Notes: generated by a model from the letters alone, not told the origin. A stretch of DNA of 64,000 bases from Ureibacillus thermosphaericus (GCF_012396605.1 NZ_JAAXPW010000016.1:1-64000); one strand, 5' to 3'; counted from the stretch's first letter, positions 18,731 through 32,133 are shown. Translations and numbers: made by a program.

Positions 18731-18991
18731 TTAATCGTTGATAACTCGTCCAATTGCTTGACGCTCAAATTTTAAGCGAGTTTTGCCATCAACTAGAAGA
18801 TATACAGCAGAATCTTCTAAAGCATCTACTTCACCGTGAAGTCCACCGATTGTTACGACTTTATCTCCACGCTTTAAATTATTTTGCATTTCTTGTGTCG
18901 CTTTTTGTCGTTTTTGAGCAGGACGAACTAAAATAAACCACATTGCAACAAACATGATAATGATTGGTAATAAGTTATATAATGTTTGCAT
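18731..18991 (-). CDS. yajC: Preprotein translocase accessory subunit YajC
   Basis: Small single-pass membrane protein associated with SecDF. The N-terminal helix (LLPIIIMFVAMWFILVRP, residues 5-22) is followed by the QKRQKATQEMQNNLKRGDKVVTIGGLHG signature. The 86-aa length is typical. GGGGG lies nine bases before the ATG. It is last in the ruvA-ruvB-queA-tgt-yajC direction of reading, the usual order in Firmicutes, with a 122-bp gap behind tgt. Confidence 0.95.
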   Translation of the reverse strand: MQTLYNLLPIIIMFVAMWFILVRPAQKRQKATQEMQNNLKRGDKVVTIGGLHGEVDALEDSAVYLLVDGKTRLKFERQAIGRVIND

Positions 18992-19113
18992 CCAGTATAT
19001 CCCCCTTTCTATCTCTCACCTCATAAGTATAGTATAAAACGAAGGTAAAAATCGATTTTATTTTCTATTTTATTAGAAAAATTTCTTAAATTATTCAAAG
19101 TTTGCTTCTTTGC

Positions 19114-21350
<2,237 letters not shown>

Positions 21351-21363
21351 ACATAACTTCCTT

Positions 21364-22368
21364 TTACTTTGTTTCATCGTAATAAGTATAACCAAGATGT
21401 TCAAAAGCTAATTTTGTCGCCACACGTCCTCGTGGCGTACGTTGAATAAATCCGATTTGCATTAAATATGGCTCGTACACATCTTCTATCGTGATGCGTT
21501 CTTCTCCGATGGAAGCCGCTAATGTATCTAATCCAACGGGTCCACCATTAAATTGTACAATCATACTTCGTAGCAATTTATGGTCGATTTGATCTAAACC
21601 GTATCGATCCACTTGAAGTAATTCAAGAGCTTGTTTCGCAAGATCAAGGGTTATCATTCCATCCCCTATCACTTGTGCATAGTCTCTTACCCGCTTCAAC
21701 AAGCGATTAGCAATACGAGGAGTTCCGCGAGAACGCCTTGCAATTTCCTCTGCAGCTCTGTCATCAATCTCTACTTCAAACAGTTTACTACTTCTTTTTA
21801 CAATTTCAATTAATGAATGTTCATCATAATAATCAAGTCTTAATAATACACCAAAACGATCTCGTAAAGGAGCTGATAAAGAACCTACCCTTGTTGTAGC
21901 TCCTACTAATGTAAAAGGCGGCAAGTCCAATCGAATAGAGCGGGCGTCATGCCCTTTCCCAACGACGATATCAAGGCAAAAATCTTCCATCGCTGGATAC
22001 AGCACTTCTTCAATTGATCGGGAAAGGCGATGAATTTCATCTATAAAGAGGACATCCCCAGGCTCTAGTGAACTAACAATAGCCGCTAAATCTCCTGGTC
22101 GTTCAATTGCAGGCCCACTTGTAAGCCGAATGTTTACATCCAGTTCATTTGCGATCACATTAGCTAGAGTGGTTTTTCCCAATCCTGGCGGACCGTATAG
22201 CAACACATGGTCTAACGATTCTTGTCGGAATTTTGCCGCTTCAATAAAGATCTTTAAGTTATCTTTTACTTGATGCTGCCCGATATATTGAGAAAGCCTT
22301 TCAGGTCTCAAAGATAATTCAATTTGGTTATCCAATTCATTTGCTTCACTTGAAACGATTCGATTCAC
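21364..22368 (-). CDS. ruvB: Holliday junction branch migration helicase RuvB
   Basis: AAA+ motor that drives branch migration with RuvA. Walker [11 protein letters not shown] is at 58-67, Walker B FIDEIHRL near 110, sensor 1 GATTRVG near 155 and the arginine-bearing [16 protein letters not shown] near 210. The C-terminal winged helix ends with [17 protein letters not shown]. The start is a GTG with AAGGAGG seven bases upstream, that site lying just beyond the ruvA stop codon, so ruvA and ruvB form one unit. Confidence 0.97.
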   Translation of the reverse strand: MNRIVSSEANELDNQIELSLRPERLSQYIGQHQVKDNLKIFIEAAKFRQESLDHVLLYGPPGLGKTTLANVIANELDVNIRLTSGPAIERPGDLAAIVSSLEPGDVLFIDEIHRLSRSIEEVLYPAMEDFCLDIVVGKGHDARSIRLDLPPFTLVGATTRVGSLSAPLRDRFGVLLRLDYYDEHSLIEIVKRSSKLFEVEIDDRAAEEIARRSRGTPRIANRLLKRVRDYAQVIGDGMITLDLAKQALELLQVDRYGLDQIDHKLLRSMIVQFNGGPVGLDTLAASIGEERITIEDVYEPYLMQIGFIQRTPRGRVATKLAFEHLGYTYYDETK

Positions 22369-22383
22369 TTGCCGCCCTCCTTG

Positions 22384-23004
22384 TTACTTTGTCGTTAACA
22401 AAAGTTTTAATGCATATTTCATATAATTTTCCGTCGTTTGTAAATCTTCCTTTTCACTTAATAAAGGCTTAATTTTCTCTAATTCTTTTTCGGAATATCC
22501 GAGTGCATGAAGAGCCAACATTGCTTCTTCTAATTCATGTTGATATGGATTCACACCAAATAGCGGCAATTCATCTTCAGCACTTGGAAGTTCCACATGC
22601 TCAAGGAGCGAACCAAGTTTCCCTTTTAAATCTAGAATCATTTGTCTAGCAGTCTTCTTCCCGACACCAGGAAATTTAACTAAATACTTTTCATCTTCCA
22701 TTTCAATGGCTGTAATAACATGCGAAGGATTTCCACTTGCAAGAATTGATAACGCACTCTTTGGACCGATACCGGAAACTTGTATAAGTTTTTTAAATAA
22801 TTCTCGTTCTTCTATCGTTTTAAAACCATACAATTGCTGAGCATCTTCTCTTACATGCATATGTACAAATACTCTTTGTTTTTCTTCATTCACACGAAAA
22901 GCAAACGGATTCGGTGTGATGATTGCGTATCCAATCCCGCTCTGTTCTAAGACGACATATTCAGGTGTAATGCGCGTCACTTGTCCGATGATATAATCGT
23001 ACAT
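22384..23004 (-). CDS. ruvA: Holliday junction DNA-binding subunit RuvA
   Basis: Tetrameric junction-binding partner of RuvB, 206 aa. An OB domain covers residues 1-62. Two helix-hairpin-helix motifs follow (QVSGIGPKSALSIL near 70 and FPGVGKKTARQMILDLKGKL near 105-125), then a C-terminal RuvB-binding domain. I take the ATG at 23004 (MYDYIIGQV) because GAGGA is seven bases upstream; the ATG two codons earlier is too close to it. Confidence 0.96.
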   Translation of the reverse strand: MYDYIIGQVTRITPEYVVLEQSGIGYAIITPNPFAFRVNEEKQRVFVHMHVREDAQQLYGFKTIEERELFKKLIQVSGIGPKSALSILASGNPSHVITAIEMEDEKYLVKFPGVGKKTARQMILDLKGKLGSLLEHVELPSAEDELPLFGVNPYQHELEEAMLALHALGYSEKELEKIKPLLSEKEDLQTTENYMKYALKLLLTTK

Positions 23005-23051
23005 TTTCATTCCTCACATTCGGAGTGTTGGTATAAACACATTATTGAAAC

Positions 23052-23079
23052 AAAAGAAAGACCGTCTTTTATGACGGTC
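23052..23079 (-). terminator. Terminator behind the safA-kinase unit
   Basis: GACCGTC stem with a six-base loop and a short T-rich tail on the minus strand, between the phosphotransferase gene and ruvA. Confidence 0.7.
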
Positions 23080-23121
23080 AACTATTTACTATTCTATTTT
23101 ATATTAACATAATCTCGTATT

Positions 23122-23982
23122 TTATCCTACTTCAAACATTTCTTGAATTTTATCAGTTGTTGCCATCAGTTCAGGCCAATGCCTTAACGCCTTTTCTGTA
23201 AATGGCATTATATATTCTAAGAAAGCATCTTTCTCATAATCACCTAGATGCAAGACATATTGCCATTCTCTTAACAGTTCATTAGGGTATTGCAAGTAAT
23301 GTAATTTTGAAAGACAAATTTCCCTTAAATATTTATTTTCATTTAATAATGTTTCAATATCATAATCTACATTTGGTAGTGCCCGGTGCATCCATAAAAT
23401 CATCTCTTCCGCCGCATCGCCAACAACCGCTAAATCAAAATCAATTAATTTCAATCCATCTCTTGTCATTAAAAAATTGTGGTGCACAACATCGCCATGT
23501 AGCAATGTCATCTTTGTTGGAAAAGAACCTGGGTTTTGACGTATCTTTTTTAACGCTTTATTCGCATAGAGAACAATATCGTAATATTGATGACGCAAAT
23601 ATTTTACCAGCTCATTTTCTTGCAATAAAAACCGTTCAAGTCTAGCATTCCATTTTTGAATGAGTTTCTGTTTTGGAATGACAGAATAATGGCTCCATTC
23701 AATCTGTTCATTCGTTTCATGTAATGCCTTTAGTATTTTCACTGCTTTCTTTCTATGTTTTGTCTTGGAAAAATCCGCGCTATAACTATTCTTTTGCCAA
23801 CTTTGAACAAGCAAATAAGGCTCTTCTGATTTTTTTAATGGAATGATATAAGGAAACTGAATTTTTTCTAATTCTTCATGAATTAGCGCTACTTTTTCAA
23901 ATACATGAAATTGATCATATTTTTTTATGAATAGTGTTTCGTTACCTGCATGTTGCTTCCATATATTATTTTTAATTTGCAT
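23122..23982 (-). CDS. Phosphotransferase/kinase-fold protein (CotS/YsxE-like)
   Basis: Protein-kinase-like fold of the aminoglycoside phosphotransferase superfamily, 286 aa. The catalytic loop HGDVVHHNFL lies at about residues 160-169 and the metal-binding IDFDLA at about 181-186, so catalytic competence is plausible. Firmicutes have spore-coat-associated members of this fold (CotS, CotI, YsxE, YutH), and the coupling to safA (start codon directly abutting the safA stop) points that way. Substrate is unknown. B. subtilis carries such a gene (ysxE) next to spoVID; here it is next to SafA, the partner of SpoVID. The N-terminal nucleotide-binding lobe is weakly conserved. Confidence 0.75.
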   Translation of the reverse strand: MQIKNNIWKQHAGNETLFIKKYDQFHVFEKVALIHEELEKIQFPYIIPLKKSEEPYLLVQSWQKNSYSADFSKTKHRKKAVKILKALHETNEQIEWSHYSVIPKQKLIQKWNARLERFLLQENELVKYLRHQYYDIVLYANKALKKIRQNPGSFPTKMTLLHGDVVHHNFLMTRDGLKLIDFDLAVVGDAAEEMILWMHRALPNVDYDIETLLNENKYLREICLSKLHYLQYPNELLREWQYVLHLGDYEKDAFLEYIMPFTEKALRHWPELMATTDKIQEMFEVG

Positions 23983-25266
23983 TTAGTATGACCACGGTTT
24001 AAAATGTGGTGCACAAGGATTCATTCTCGGTGGATAATATTGCTGCATACTTGGGTCGAATCCTTGATCCATTTGTGGATACATTGATTGTGGCATAGAT
24101 TGAAACATCGGTGGATACATCCCTTGATTCATAGGATGATAACCTTGTGGCATTTGATAATAGTCGTATGATGGCATTGTTGCTTGTTCAAAAACATTGT
24201 AGTCCTGATGTCCTTCTTGCATTTGGCTATTATAATCCTGACTCAATGTTTTTTCCCCTTCTTTTTGCTCATCTTGTGAAGTAGATTCAAAGAGCCAATC
24301 TGTATCATCATTCTGAGTTGTATGATATTCTGTTGCCATTTGTGTCATCATAGGATTTTCTGCTTCGCTTCCGTCATACATTCCTGCTTCGTACGGATAA
24401 CTGTATTGCATATCCGGAGCTGGTTGACCGGAGTATGGCATACCTTGTGAATAATCCATTCCATACGGCATCATTTGTTGATAATCCATTCCATAATGCA
24501 TTGGATATTCAGGGCATGGCGGCAACATATGTTGGTTTGTGAAATATGGTTGAGCATGATGTTGCATATGGTCTTGCGCTTCTCTACAACCGCAACGCTC
24601 TACTTTGTGCGGTTTACAGTTGCAAGGATGTTGCGGCATGCATGGAATATAAATAGGTTGTGGCACCGGAACATATTCAATGTGAGTTTGAGGAACCGGT
24701 ACATATTCTTTCTCTACTACTTTTTCCTTCTCTTTTTCCTTTTCTTCTTTCATTCCTTCTGGTTGTGGAATTTTGATGAATATCGGCTGTGGCATAACTG
24801 GTTGTGGGATTGGCATTATTTGTGGATGTTGCATGTGTCGTTGAATATTCAGATGTGGTGAAAAATCAAAGTGGAATTCTGTCTTTTCGTGTGGATGCAT
24901 TTGTTGAATCGGCATCGGAACAATTTGTGGTACTGGTGGTGTTGGAGGAATTTCAGGCAATTTCATTTCTTTTTCTACTGGTTGTTTTTTCGGTGGTGTT
25001 TCGATTGGTTTCGCTTTCGGCGGAATCTCTACTTTTTTATCTTTTGGCGGTGTTTCAATCGTTTTTGCTTTATCTGGCATTTCTTTATGTCCATACGAAT
25101 GTTTCCGAGTTGAATGATCATCTGGTAAAATAATTTCCATACCAGGCACAATATAATCTGGATTTGCTAAATGTGAATTTAATCTTTTTAACTCCTCAAA
25201 ATCGATACCATATTGCTTAGCAATTTTCCAAAGAGTATCTCCTTTTTGAACAATGTGAGTTCGCAC
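23983..25266 (-). CDS. safA: Spore coat morphogenetic protein SafA
   Basis: LysM-containing inner-coat organiser. The N-terminal LysM (THIVQKGDTLWKIAKQYGIDFEELKRLN, residues 3-30, through about 48) binds the cortex/forespore surface. It is followed by a Pro/Lys-rich linker (repeated ETPPK/EIPPK, about 62-100), His/Met/Gln/Pro-rich stretches, a Cys-rich patch (CMPQHPCNCKPHKVERCGC) and a Tyr/Gln/Met-rich C-terminal third with MYPPMFQSMPQSMYPQMDQ-type repeats. I take the GTG at 25266, six bases after AAGGAGG; the ATG at 25272 touches the ribosome binding site. With 427 aa it is somewhat longer than B. subtilis SafA. Its partner SpoVID is encoded at about 45 kb. Confidence 0.88.
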   Translation of the reverse strand: MRTHIVQKGDTLWKIAKQYGIDFEELKRLNSHLANPDYIVPGMEIILPDDHSTRKHSYGHKEMPDKAKTIETPPKDKKVEIPPKAKPIETPPKKQPVEKEMKLPEIPPTPPVPQIVPMPIQQMHPHEKTEFHFDFSPHLNIQRHMQHPQIMPIPQPVMPQPIFIKIPQPEGMKEEKEKEKEKVVEKEYVPVPQTHIEYVPVPQPIYIPCMPQHPCNCKPHKVERCGCREAQDHMQHHAQPYFTNQHMLPPCPEYPMHYGMDYQQMMPYGMDYSQGMPYSGQPAPDMQYSYPYEAGMYDGSEAENPMMTQMATEYHTTQNDDTDWLFESTSQDEQKEGEKTLSQDYNSQMQEGHQDYNVFEQATMPSYDYYQMPQGYHPMNQGMYPPMFQSMPQSMYPQMDQGFDPSMQQYYPPRMNPCAPHFKPWSY

Positions 25267-25345
25267 AAACATCCTCCTTTTCTCGTTTTATAATATGACA
25301 ATGAATCAAAAAAGACACAAAAATAATTCCCTTTACTACTCCTCG

Positions 25346-25364
25346 TGTTAAACTATGTTTAACA
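25346..25364. promoter_or_regulatory. Palindromic operator candidate between safA and niaR
   Basis: Perfect inverted repeat TGTTAAACtatGTTTAACA (8-3-8). Each outer arm contains TTAACA, which could serve as the -35 of a promoter firing outward, with AT-rich -10-like hexamers (ATTATT on plus, AATTAT on minus) 17 bp away. A site here would suit autoregulation by NiaR, but I cannot confirm its identity as a NiaR box. Confidence 0.5.
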
Positions 25365-25407
25365 GGCTTATCCGTATACACATTATTTTATTAGAAGGTG
25401 TGATTGT

Positions 25408-25938
25408 ATGAAAAAAATGCTTGGTGAAGAACGGAGAAATGAATTGCTAAATATCCTAAAGAATTCAAAAGAGCCCATTACAGGTACACAATTAGCAAAA
25501 TATGCAAATGTTAGTCGACAAGTGATTGTTAACGACATGAATTTATTAAAAGCGCGAAATGAACCGATTATTGCAACAAGCCAAGGATATTTATATATGA
25601 ATCAAGACGATACAACGGCTTTATTTGAAAAAAAAATTGTTTGTATACATAATGCTAAAGAAACAGAAGATGAATTGTTGACGATTGTAGATTGTGGGGT
25701 AACAGTAAAAAATGTAATTGTTGAACATCCGGTGTATGGAGAAATTACAGCTTCGATGATGTTATCATCCCGCATTGACGTAGAAAAGTTTCTTCAAAAA
25801 GTGAAGGAAACAAATGCAACTTACCTTTCTGTCTTAACGCAAGGAACCCATTTACATGTCATTTCAGCGCCGACAAAAGAACAAATTGAAGAAGCCGAAA
25901 AAAGGCTGCGTGAAAAGGGGTATTTGATAGAAGAATAG
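25408..25938 (+). CDS. niaR: NAD biosynthesis transcription repressor NiaR (YrxA)
   Basis: Niacin-responsive repressor, 176 aa. An N-terminal HTH_11 winged helix (about residues 8-62, with GTQLAKYANVSRQVIVNDMNLLKARNEPI) is followed by a 3H domain named for three conserved histidines. These lie here in IHNAKETEDEL, VEHPVYGEI and THLHVISAP. In B. subtilis this protein represses nadBCA when nicotinate is plentiful and lies next to those genes; no nad gene is in this window. AAGGTG lies eight bases before the ATG. It diverges from safA, with a perfect palindrome in the 140-bp gap. Confidence 0.9.
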   Translation: MKKMLGEERRNELLNILKNSKEPITGTQLAKYANVSRQVIVNDMNLLKARNEPIIATSQGYLYMNQDDTTALFEKKIVCIHNAKETEDELLTIVDCGVTVKNVIVEHPVYGEITASMMLSSRIDVEKFLQKVKETNATYLSVLTQGTHLHVISAPTKEQIEEAEKRLREKGYLIEE

Positions 25939-25994
25939 TTCTTTAAAAAATTGTTGAAGGAAAAGTAATAGGCAGAACAATTATTAAGAATTAA

Positions 25995-26031
25995 GGCTGG
26001 TTAGAAAACAATATTACTTTCTACCAGCCTG
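25995..26031. terminator. Bidirectional terminator between niaR and the DCC gene
   Basis: AGGCTGGTtAGAAA paired with TTTCTACCAGCCT, located between convergent gene ends. Confidence 0.75.
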
Positions 26032-26038
26032 TTTATGT

Positions 26039-26428
26039 TTATAAGAATCTTTCCATATCTTCTTTATTTGGTATTTTACAAGATTGATTTTTTCCAAAAA
26101 TATAACGATGTTTTGCAATAAAATCGTAAACTGTATCCCGAAGAATAGGTGGGAATATCATCAATATAGAAAAAACTTTCCAAAACCCTTCTAGCCCTAG
26201 AGAAATGCGCAATACGGCCGATGATTTCGCATAATAACGTTGATTTTCAATTAAAATCATGCTATTTAAATCTTTTGGAACTTGATACTGATTACATAAC
26301 AATTTTCCTACTTCACTTTGTAGAGATGCAAACTGAAATTTTTTTTGAGGGTCTCGTTTCATGATAAAATGAACACTTCGACTGCAAAAGTTACACTCAC
26401 CGTCAAATAAGATGATTGACTTCAACAT
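26039..26428 (-). CDS. DCC-family thiol-disulfide oxidoreductase-like protein (YuxK type)
   Basis: Named for the conserved DxxCxxC motif, here FDGECNFCSRSV with cysteines at residues 12 and 15, in a thioredoxin-like small protein of 129 aa. The family (DUF393, B. subtilis YuxK) has no firm substrate. The ATG at 26428 is preceded by GGAG that overlaps the pheA stop codon (TGA 26431-26433), so translation is coupled to pheA. The association with phenylalanine synthesis may be positional only. Confidence 0.85.
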   Translation of the reverse strand: MLKSIILFDGECNFCSRSVHFIMKRDPQKKFQFASLQSEVGKLLCNQYQVPKDLNSMILIENQRYYAKSSAVLRISLGLEGFWKVFSILMIFPPILRDTVYDFIAKHRYIFGKNQSCKIPNKEDMERFL

Positions 26429-26430
26429 GA

Positions 26431-27309
26431 TCACTCCGATGCATTATATGTATAATAAGTTCCGAGTGATTTCACTTTACAGCCAAGAGCATGTAACTCC
26501 TCAAAGGCTCCTCTCATCATCGGTTCACTTTCATCTGCAAGCACATCAATAATAAAGAAATAGTTTCCTAATCCCGTTTTTAGTGGTCGTGATTCAATTT
26601 TGCTCAAGTTCAATTTTCTCCAGGCAAAAACCGAGAGCACTTGATGCAACGCTCCGGAAACAACATCTTGAGGCAACGTCAACATTAGCGTCGTTTTCGG
26701 TTGACCATCTGATTTTTCGATTGGTAAACGAGTATTGTGCTTTGATAATACAACAAATCGAGTATGGTTAAAATGGAAGTCATGAATATTGTGTTCCACA
26801 ATTTCCAATCCATACTTTTCAGCAGAAGACGCATTGCCGATTGCTGCAATACATTTATCTGGATTCTCAGCGACCATTTTTGCCGCCTGCGCAGTGGAGG
26901 TAGTTTGATGCAACGGAACATGGCTAAAACGATAAAATAAATATTTATGGCACTGAGCTAAAGCATGTGAATGGGAATAAATACCCTCTAGTTTTTCCCA
27001 ATTATCTTTTTGCGCTTTATTGACCATTAAATGCTGTTGAATTTTTAATTTAATTTCCCCGATGATATATAAATTTGCTTCATGAAATAAATAATCAATT
27101 GTTAGTGGTACACTGCCTTCTAAAGCATTTTCCAAGGGTACAACCGCATAATCCACTAAATCATTTGTTACTGCGTCAATGCACTCTGGAATCGTTCGAT
27201 AAGCAATGTTCCATTCATTCGGGAAAAGTGAATTTGTTGCTAAGTACGTAAATGAAGCTTCCGGTCCTAAATAGGCAATCCGGTACTTCCATTCATTGTT
27301 TGTCACCAT
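26431..27309 (-). CDS. pheA: Prephenate dehydratase
   Basis: Converts prephenate to phenylpyruvate in phenylalanine synthesis. The PDT domain occupies about residues 8-185, with the TRFVVLSK catalytic motif near 180, followed by a C-terminal ACT domain. The ACT domain carries the ESRP phenylalanine-binding motif (LSKIESRPLKTGLGNYFF, about 240-257), so feedback inhibition is expected. I start at the ATG at 27309, which has GGGAGG four bases upstream. A GTG immediately after is an alternative. The ORF open to 27324 contains that ribosome binding site. No chorismate mutase domain is fused. Confidence 0.95.
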   Translation of the reverse strand: MVTNNEWKYRIAYLGPEASFTYLATNSLFPNEWNIAYRTIPECIDAVTNDLVDYAVVPLENALEGSVPLTIDYLFHEANLYIIGEIKLKIQQHLMVNKAQKDNWEKLEGIYSHSHALAQCHKYLFYRFSHVPLHQTTSTAQAAKMVAENPDKCIAAIGNASSAEKYGLEIVEHNIHDFHFNHTRFVVLSKHNTRLPIEKSDGQPKTTLMLTLPQDVVSGALHQVLSVFAWRKLNLSKIESRPLKTGLGNYFFIIDVLADESEPMMRGAFEELHALGCKVKSLGTYYTYNASE

Positions 27310-27353
27310 TAAGCCTCCCATCAATCAATAAATGGCTTATTTTAAAGAATGAG

Positions 27354-27809
27354 TTATAATGCCCCCGAGCTTATCACTTCAGCAGACTCGACAAATTCTA
27401 ACTCATTCATTTTTTTGATTAATTCATTTAAGTCCATCATCATACTTGTAACGTCTAGTGATAGGGTAACATTGGCACGACCTTGAATCGGAATGGTTTG
27501 ATGAATGGTTAATATATTGCAATGAGCTTCAGTAATAATTTCCAATACTTTTGCTAATGTTCCTTTTTGGTCTTGCAACTGAATAATCATCGTTAAAATT
27601 CTTTCTTTTACGATGGAGTGAAAGGGAAAGACAGCATCCCGATATTTATAGAAGGCACTTCTAGAAAGATCCACTTGCCTTACCGCATCCCATATGGAGT
27701 TGACCTTTCCTGTCTCCAACAATCGCTTTGCCTCTAATGTTTTTTGCATGGCATCGGTGAGCACGTCTTCCCGCACTAAATAATAGCGTTGTTCAGCAAC
27801 ATTTTTCAT
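27354..27809 (-). CDS. pheB: ACT-domain protein PheB
   Basis: Small protein of the UPF0735/PheB family with an N-terminal helical DNA-binding-like part (SIWDAVRQVDLSRSAFYKYRDAVFPF, about residues 37-62) and a C-terminal ACT domain (about 70-150). It is always found next to pheA and obg in Bacillales. Despite the old label of chorismate mutase, it carries no recognisable mutase active site, and a regulatory amino-acid-sensing role is more likely. The ATG at 27809 (MKNVAEQ) follows the GGGGGG ribosome binding site by six bases. Confidence 0.9.
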   Translation of the reverse strand: MKNVAEQRYYLVREDVLTDAMQKTLEAKRLLETGKVNSIWDAVRQVDLSRSAFYKYRDAVFPFHSIVKERILTMIIQLQDQKGTLAKVLEIITEAHCNILTIHQTIPIQGRANVTLSLDVTSMMMDLNELIKKMNELEFVESAEVISSGAL

Positions 27810-27823
27810 CACCATCCCCCCTA

Positions 27824-29636
<1,813 letters not shown>

Positions 29637-29733
29637 TTTCCCCACTCCCATACAATAATGCTCGGCAATACCTATTTAAGTATAGCAATTTTTTCTTTAT
29701 ATTTCTTCTATTGGAAGGAGTTTTTTTAGATAG

Positions 29734-29757
29734 AAAAAAGGACTGCATTTGCAGTCC
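29734..29757 (-). terminator. Terminator behind rpmA
   Basis: GGACTGC/GCAGTCC with a four-base loop and a six-T tail on the minus strand; it closes the rplU-prp-rpmA operon before spo0B. Confidence 0.9.
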
Positions 29758-29774
29758 TTTCATAATCAATCAAA

Positions 29775-30427
<653 letters not shown>

Positions 30428-30438
30428 CCGGTCACCTC

Positions 30439-30747
30439 TTATGCGTTGATTGATTCAATTACTAATTTAGTATAAGGTTGACGGTGACCTTGTTTACGAC
30501 GATAGTTTTTCTTAGGTTTGTATTTGAAAACAGTGATTTTTTTACCACGGCCTTCTTTCACAACTTTCGCTGTTACAGTTGCGCCTTCAACAGTTGGAGT
30601 ACCAACTTTCACTGTTTCGCCACCAACGAAAAGAACTTTATCGAAAGTTACTACCTCGTTTGGCTCAACACCTAATTTTTCTACGTAAATTTCTTGTCCA
30701 GCTTCAACTTTATACTGTTTTCCACCAGTTTCGATAATAGCGTACAT
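30439..30747 (-). CDS. rplU: 50S ribosomal protein L21
   Basis: Ribosomal protein of 102 aa binding 23S rRNA with L20. The sequence [17 protein letters not shown] at the start and [14 protein letters not shown] at the end are diagnostic. GGAGGT lies seven bases before the ATG at 30747, so the in-frame GTG at 30756 is not used. It is the first gene of rplU-prp-rpmA and is preceded by an L21 leader RNA. Confidence 0.98.
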   Translation of the reverse strand: MYAIIETGGKQYKVEAGQEIYVEKLGVEPNEVVTFDKVLFVGGETVKVGTPTVEGATVTAKVVKEGRGKKITVFKYKPKKNYRRKQGHRQPYTKLVIESINA

Positions 30748-30761
30748 TACTTGCACCTCCT

Positions 30762-30850
30762 CTAGTCTAAGACTCGCCTGTAAGAAAGGTGATCATCATG
30801 ATACTTTATAACCTTTCCAGAGCGGTTGTAGCACAGGTGCTACAAACAAT
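30762..30850 (-). promoter_or_regulatory. L21 leader (ribosomal protein autoregulatory RNA)
   Basis: Directly upstream of rplU the minus strand reads GTTTGTAGCACCTGTGCTAC, a strong hairpin, then AACCGCTCTGGAAAGGTTAT and further pairing before the ribosome binding site. The position and the paired GTAGCAC/GTGCTAC element match the L21_leader family of Bacillales, thought to bind a product of the operon. Confidence 0.75.
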
Positions 30851-30860
30851 AACATATGAA

Positions 30861-30889
30861 ATGTTATCATACTGAATGTGTTAAGTCAA
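30861..30889 (-). promoter_or_regulatory. Promoter of the rplU operon
   Basis: TTGACT (30884-30889) and TAACAT (30861-30866) with 17 bp between them on the minus strand. The -35 overlaps the end of spoIVFB, and the transcript would start just before the L21 leader. Confidence 0.65.
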
Positions 30890-31495
30890 TCGATTCAATA
30901 CATATTTTTCAAAGGCGATTCGGTATTTTCGATAACGCCATTCTTGTATGATATGAAACCATAAGAAAATACTAAGAACAAATAAAAATAGTGTTTTTGG
31001 CAACAGAATAAATGTAATGATTACCGTCAACGTAATTAGTATGAAAGAGATTGCTAAAAACAATTCATATACTTTCGCTTTTTTACAAAAAAGTAAAATA
31101 AGCGCGAAAACAATTCTTCCTCCATCGAGAGGCCATACAGGTATTAAATTGATGCACAATAAAACGATTTGAATTTTAATAAAAGGCTTGGCCAATAAAG
31201 GATCTAGAAAAGGAGCCATCAACATACAACAAAATGTAGCGACAGGTCCTCCTAAGCTAATAAGGAGTTGCTTGTGAGGCGACAACGAGTAGCCACCTTC
31301 AAGTTCAATTTCCCCACCATACGGCATGATTACACATCGCTTGACTTTTACCCCTAACAGCCAAGCTATTAGAATATGTCCAAATTCGTGAATTAATAAT
31401 GAAGTTAGAATAAGTGCATAATAGGAAACATTTCCATAAAGTATCATGCCAAATAAAAGGGGTAAAAATAATGGATGAATCGTCATACGCATCAT
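30881..31495 (-). CDS. spoIVFB: Stage IV sporulation intramembrane metalloprotease SpoIVFB
   Basis: Site-2-type protease that activates pro-sigma-K in the mother cell. The zinc motif HEFGH lies in LLIHEFGHILIAWLLG (near residue 36), and the third ligand region reads NLIPVWPLDGGR. Several membrane segments and a C-terminal soluble tail are present. I start at the ATG at 31495 because it overlaps the spoIVFA stop as ATGA, typical of translational coupling. The ORF is open to 31519. A C-terminal CBS domain, as in some relatives, is not seen. Confidence 0.93.
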   Translation of the reverse strand: MMRMTIHPLFLPLLFGMILYGNVSYYALILTSLLIHEFGHILIAWLLGVKVKRCVIMPYGGEIELEGGYSLSPHKQLLISLGGPVATFCCMLMAPFLDPLLAKPFIKIQIVLLCINLIPVWPLDGGRIVFALILLFCKKAKVYELFLAISFILITLTVIITFILLPKTLFLFVLSIFLWFHIIQEWRYRKYRIAFEKYVLNRLT

Positions 31496-32055
31496 GGTCG
31501 CATATGCTCTTTCATCCATAGTAATGTTTCTTCTAAATTAAGAATGTTCCCATCCTTCTCTACTTGAATGTACAAATCCCCTGGCTCTTTTTTCCCGATT
31601 GTGCCTCCCCTTTCAATAGATGTGTAAGGCAACAATGAAAAAGAATCCACATTTCCATAAGTCACAGTCGTATCATCCTCATAATATACTGAAATCGTTT
31701 TCCCCGTATCTTTTGAATATCCCGTATATACGACTAGACCATGATCAATCGCAATTAAGGGTACCGATTCTTCGTAGGTAAATAAGTACCCTTTGAAGTA
31801 TGGCTTAACTTGTACAAATGTTAATAATTCTTGATTAATAGGCTCTGAGGAAACAGCAATCGTGTCATGTGCTTTCTTATCAAATATCTCCCTTAAAACA
31901 TTTCTCATGAACGTTAAATCTTCAGAACTATATACAATTTTTTTCACATCAATGGAGATTCTTCCCGTTTCATGTAAGAAGTTACCAATCAGCACACCGG
32001 TACAAAGCAAAAATGAAGCGATCCATTTCCATTTTTTGTTCATACCCTCATCCAT
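31492..32055 (-). CDS. spoIVFA: Stage IV sporulation protein SpoIVFA
   Basis: Regulatory membrane partner that holds SpoIVFB inactive together with BofA until the SpoIVB signal arrives. A single membrane helix (WKWIASFLLCTGVLIGNFLH) near the N terminus is followed by an outer domain. Its C-terminal part (LVVYTGYSKDTGKTISVYYEDDTTVTYGNVDSFSLLPYTSIERGGTIGKKEP) is a degenerate M23/LytM-like fold without the zinc ligands, as in the family. The start at 32055 has AAGGA nine bases upstream; 32061 and 32043 are alternatives. Confidence 0.88.
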   Translation of the reverse strand: MDEGMNKKWKWIASFLLCTGVLIGNFLHETGRISIDVKKIVYSSEDLTFMRNVLREIFDKKAHDTIAVSSEPINQELLTFVQVKPYFKGYLFTYEESVPLIAIDHGLVVYTGYSKDTGKTISVYYEDDTTVTYGNVDSFSLLPYTSIERGGTIGKKEPGDLYIQVEKDGNILNLEETLLWMKEHMRP

Positions 32056-32133
32056 TCTCATTTTTCCTTAGTATATGAAAAATATGAAAATACGATTCTA
32101 TATGTTGAAAAATGAGAATAAAGGGATGAATAA

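Noticed and set aside
24475-25133. Long plus-strand frames opposite safA
   Set aside because: They are aromatic-rich or Val/Phe-rich antisense readings of the low-complexity SafA repeats; no ribosome binding site and no family resemblance.
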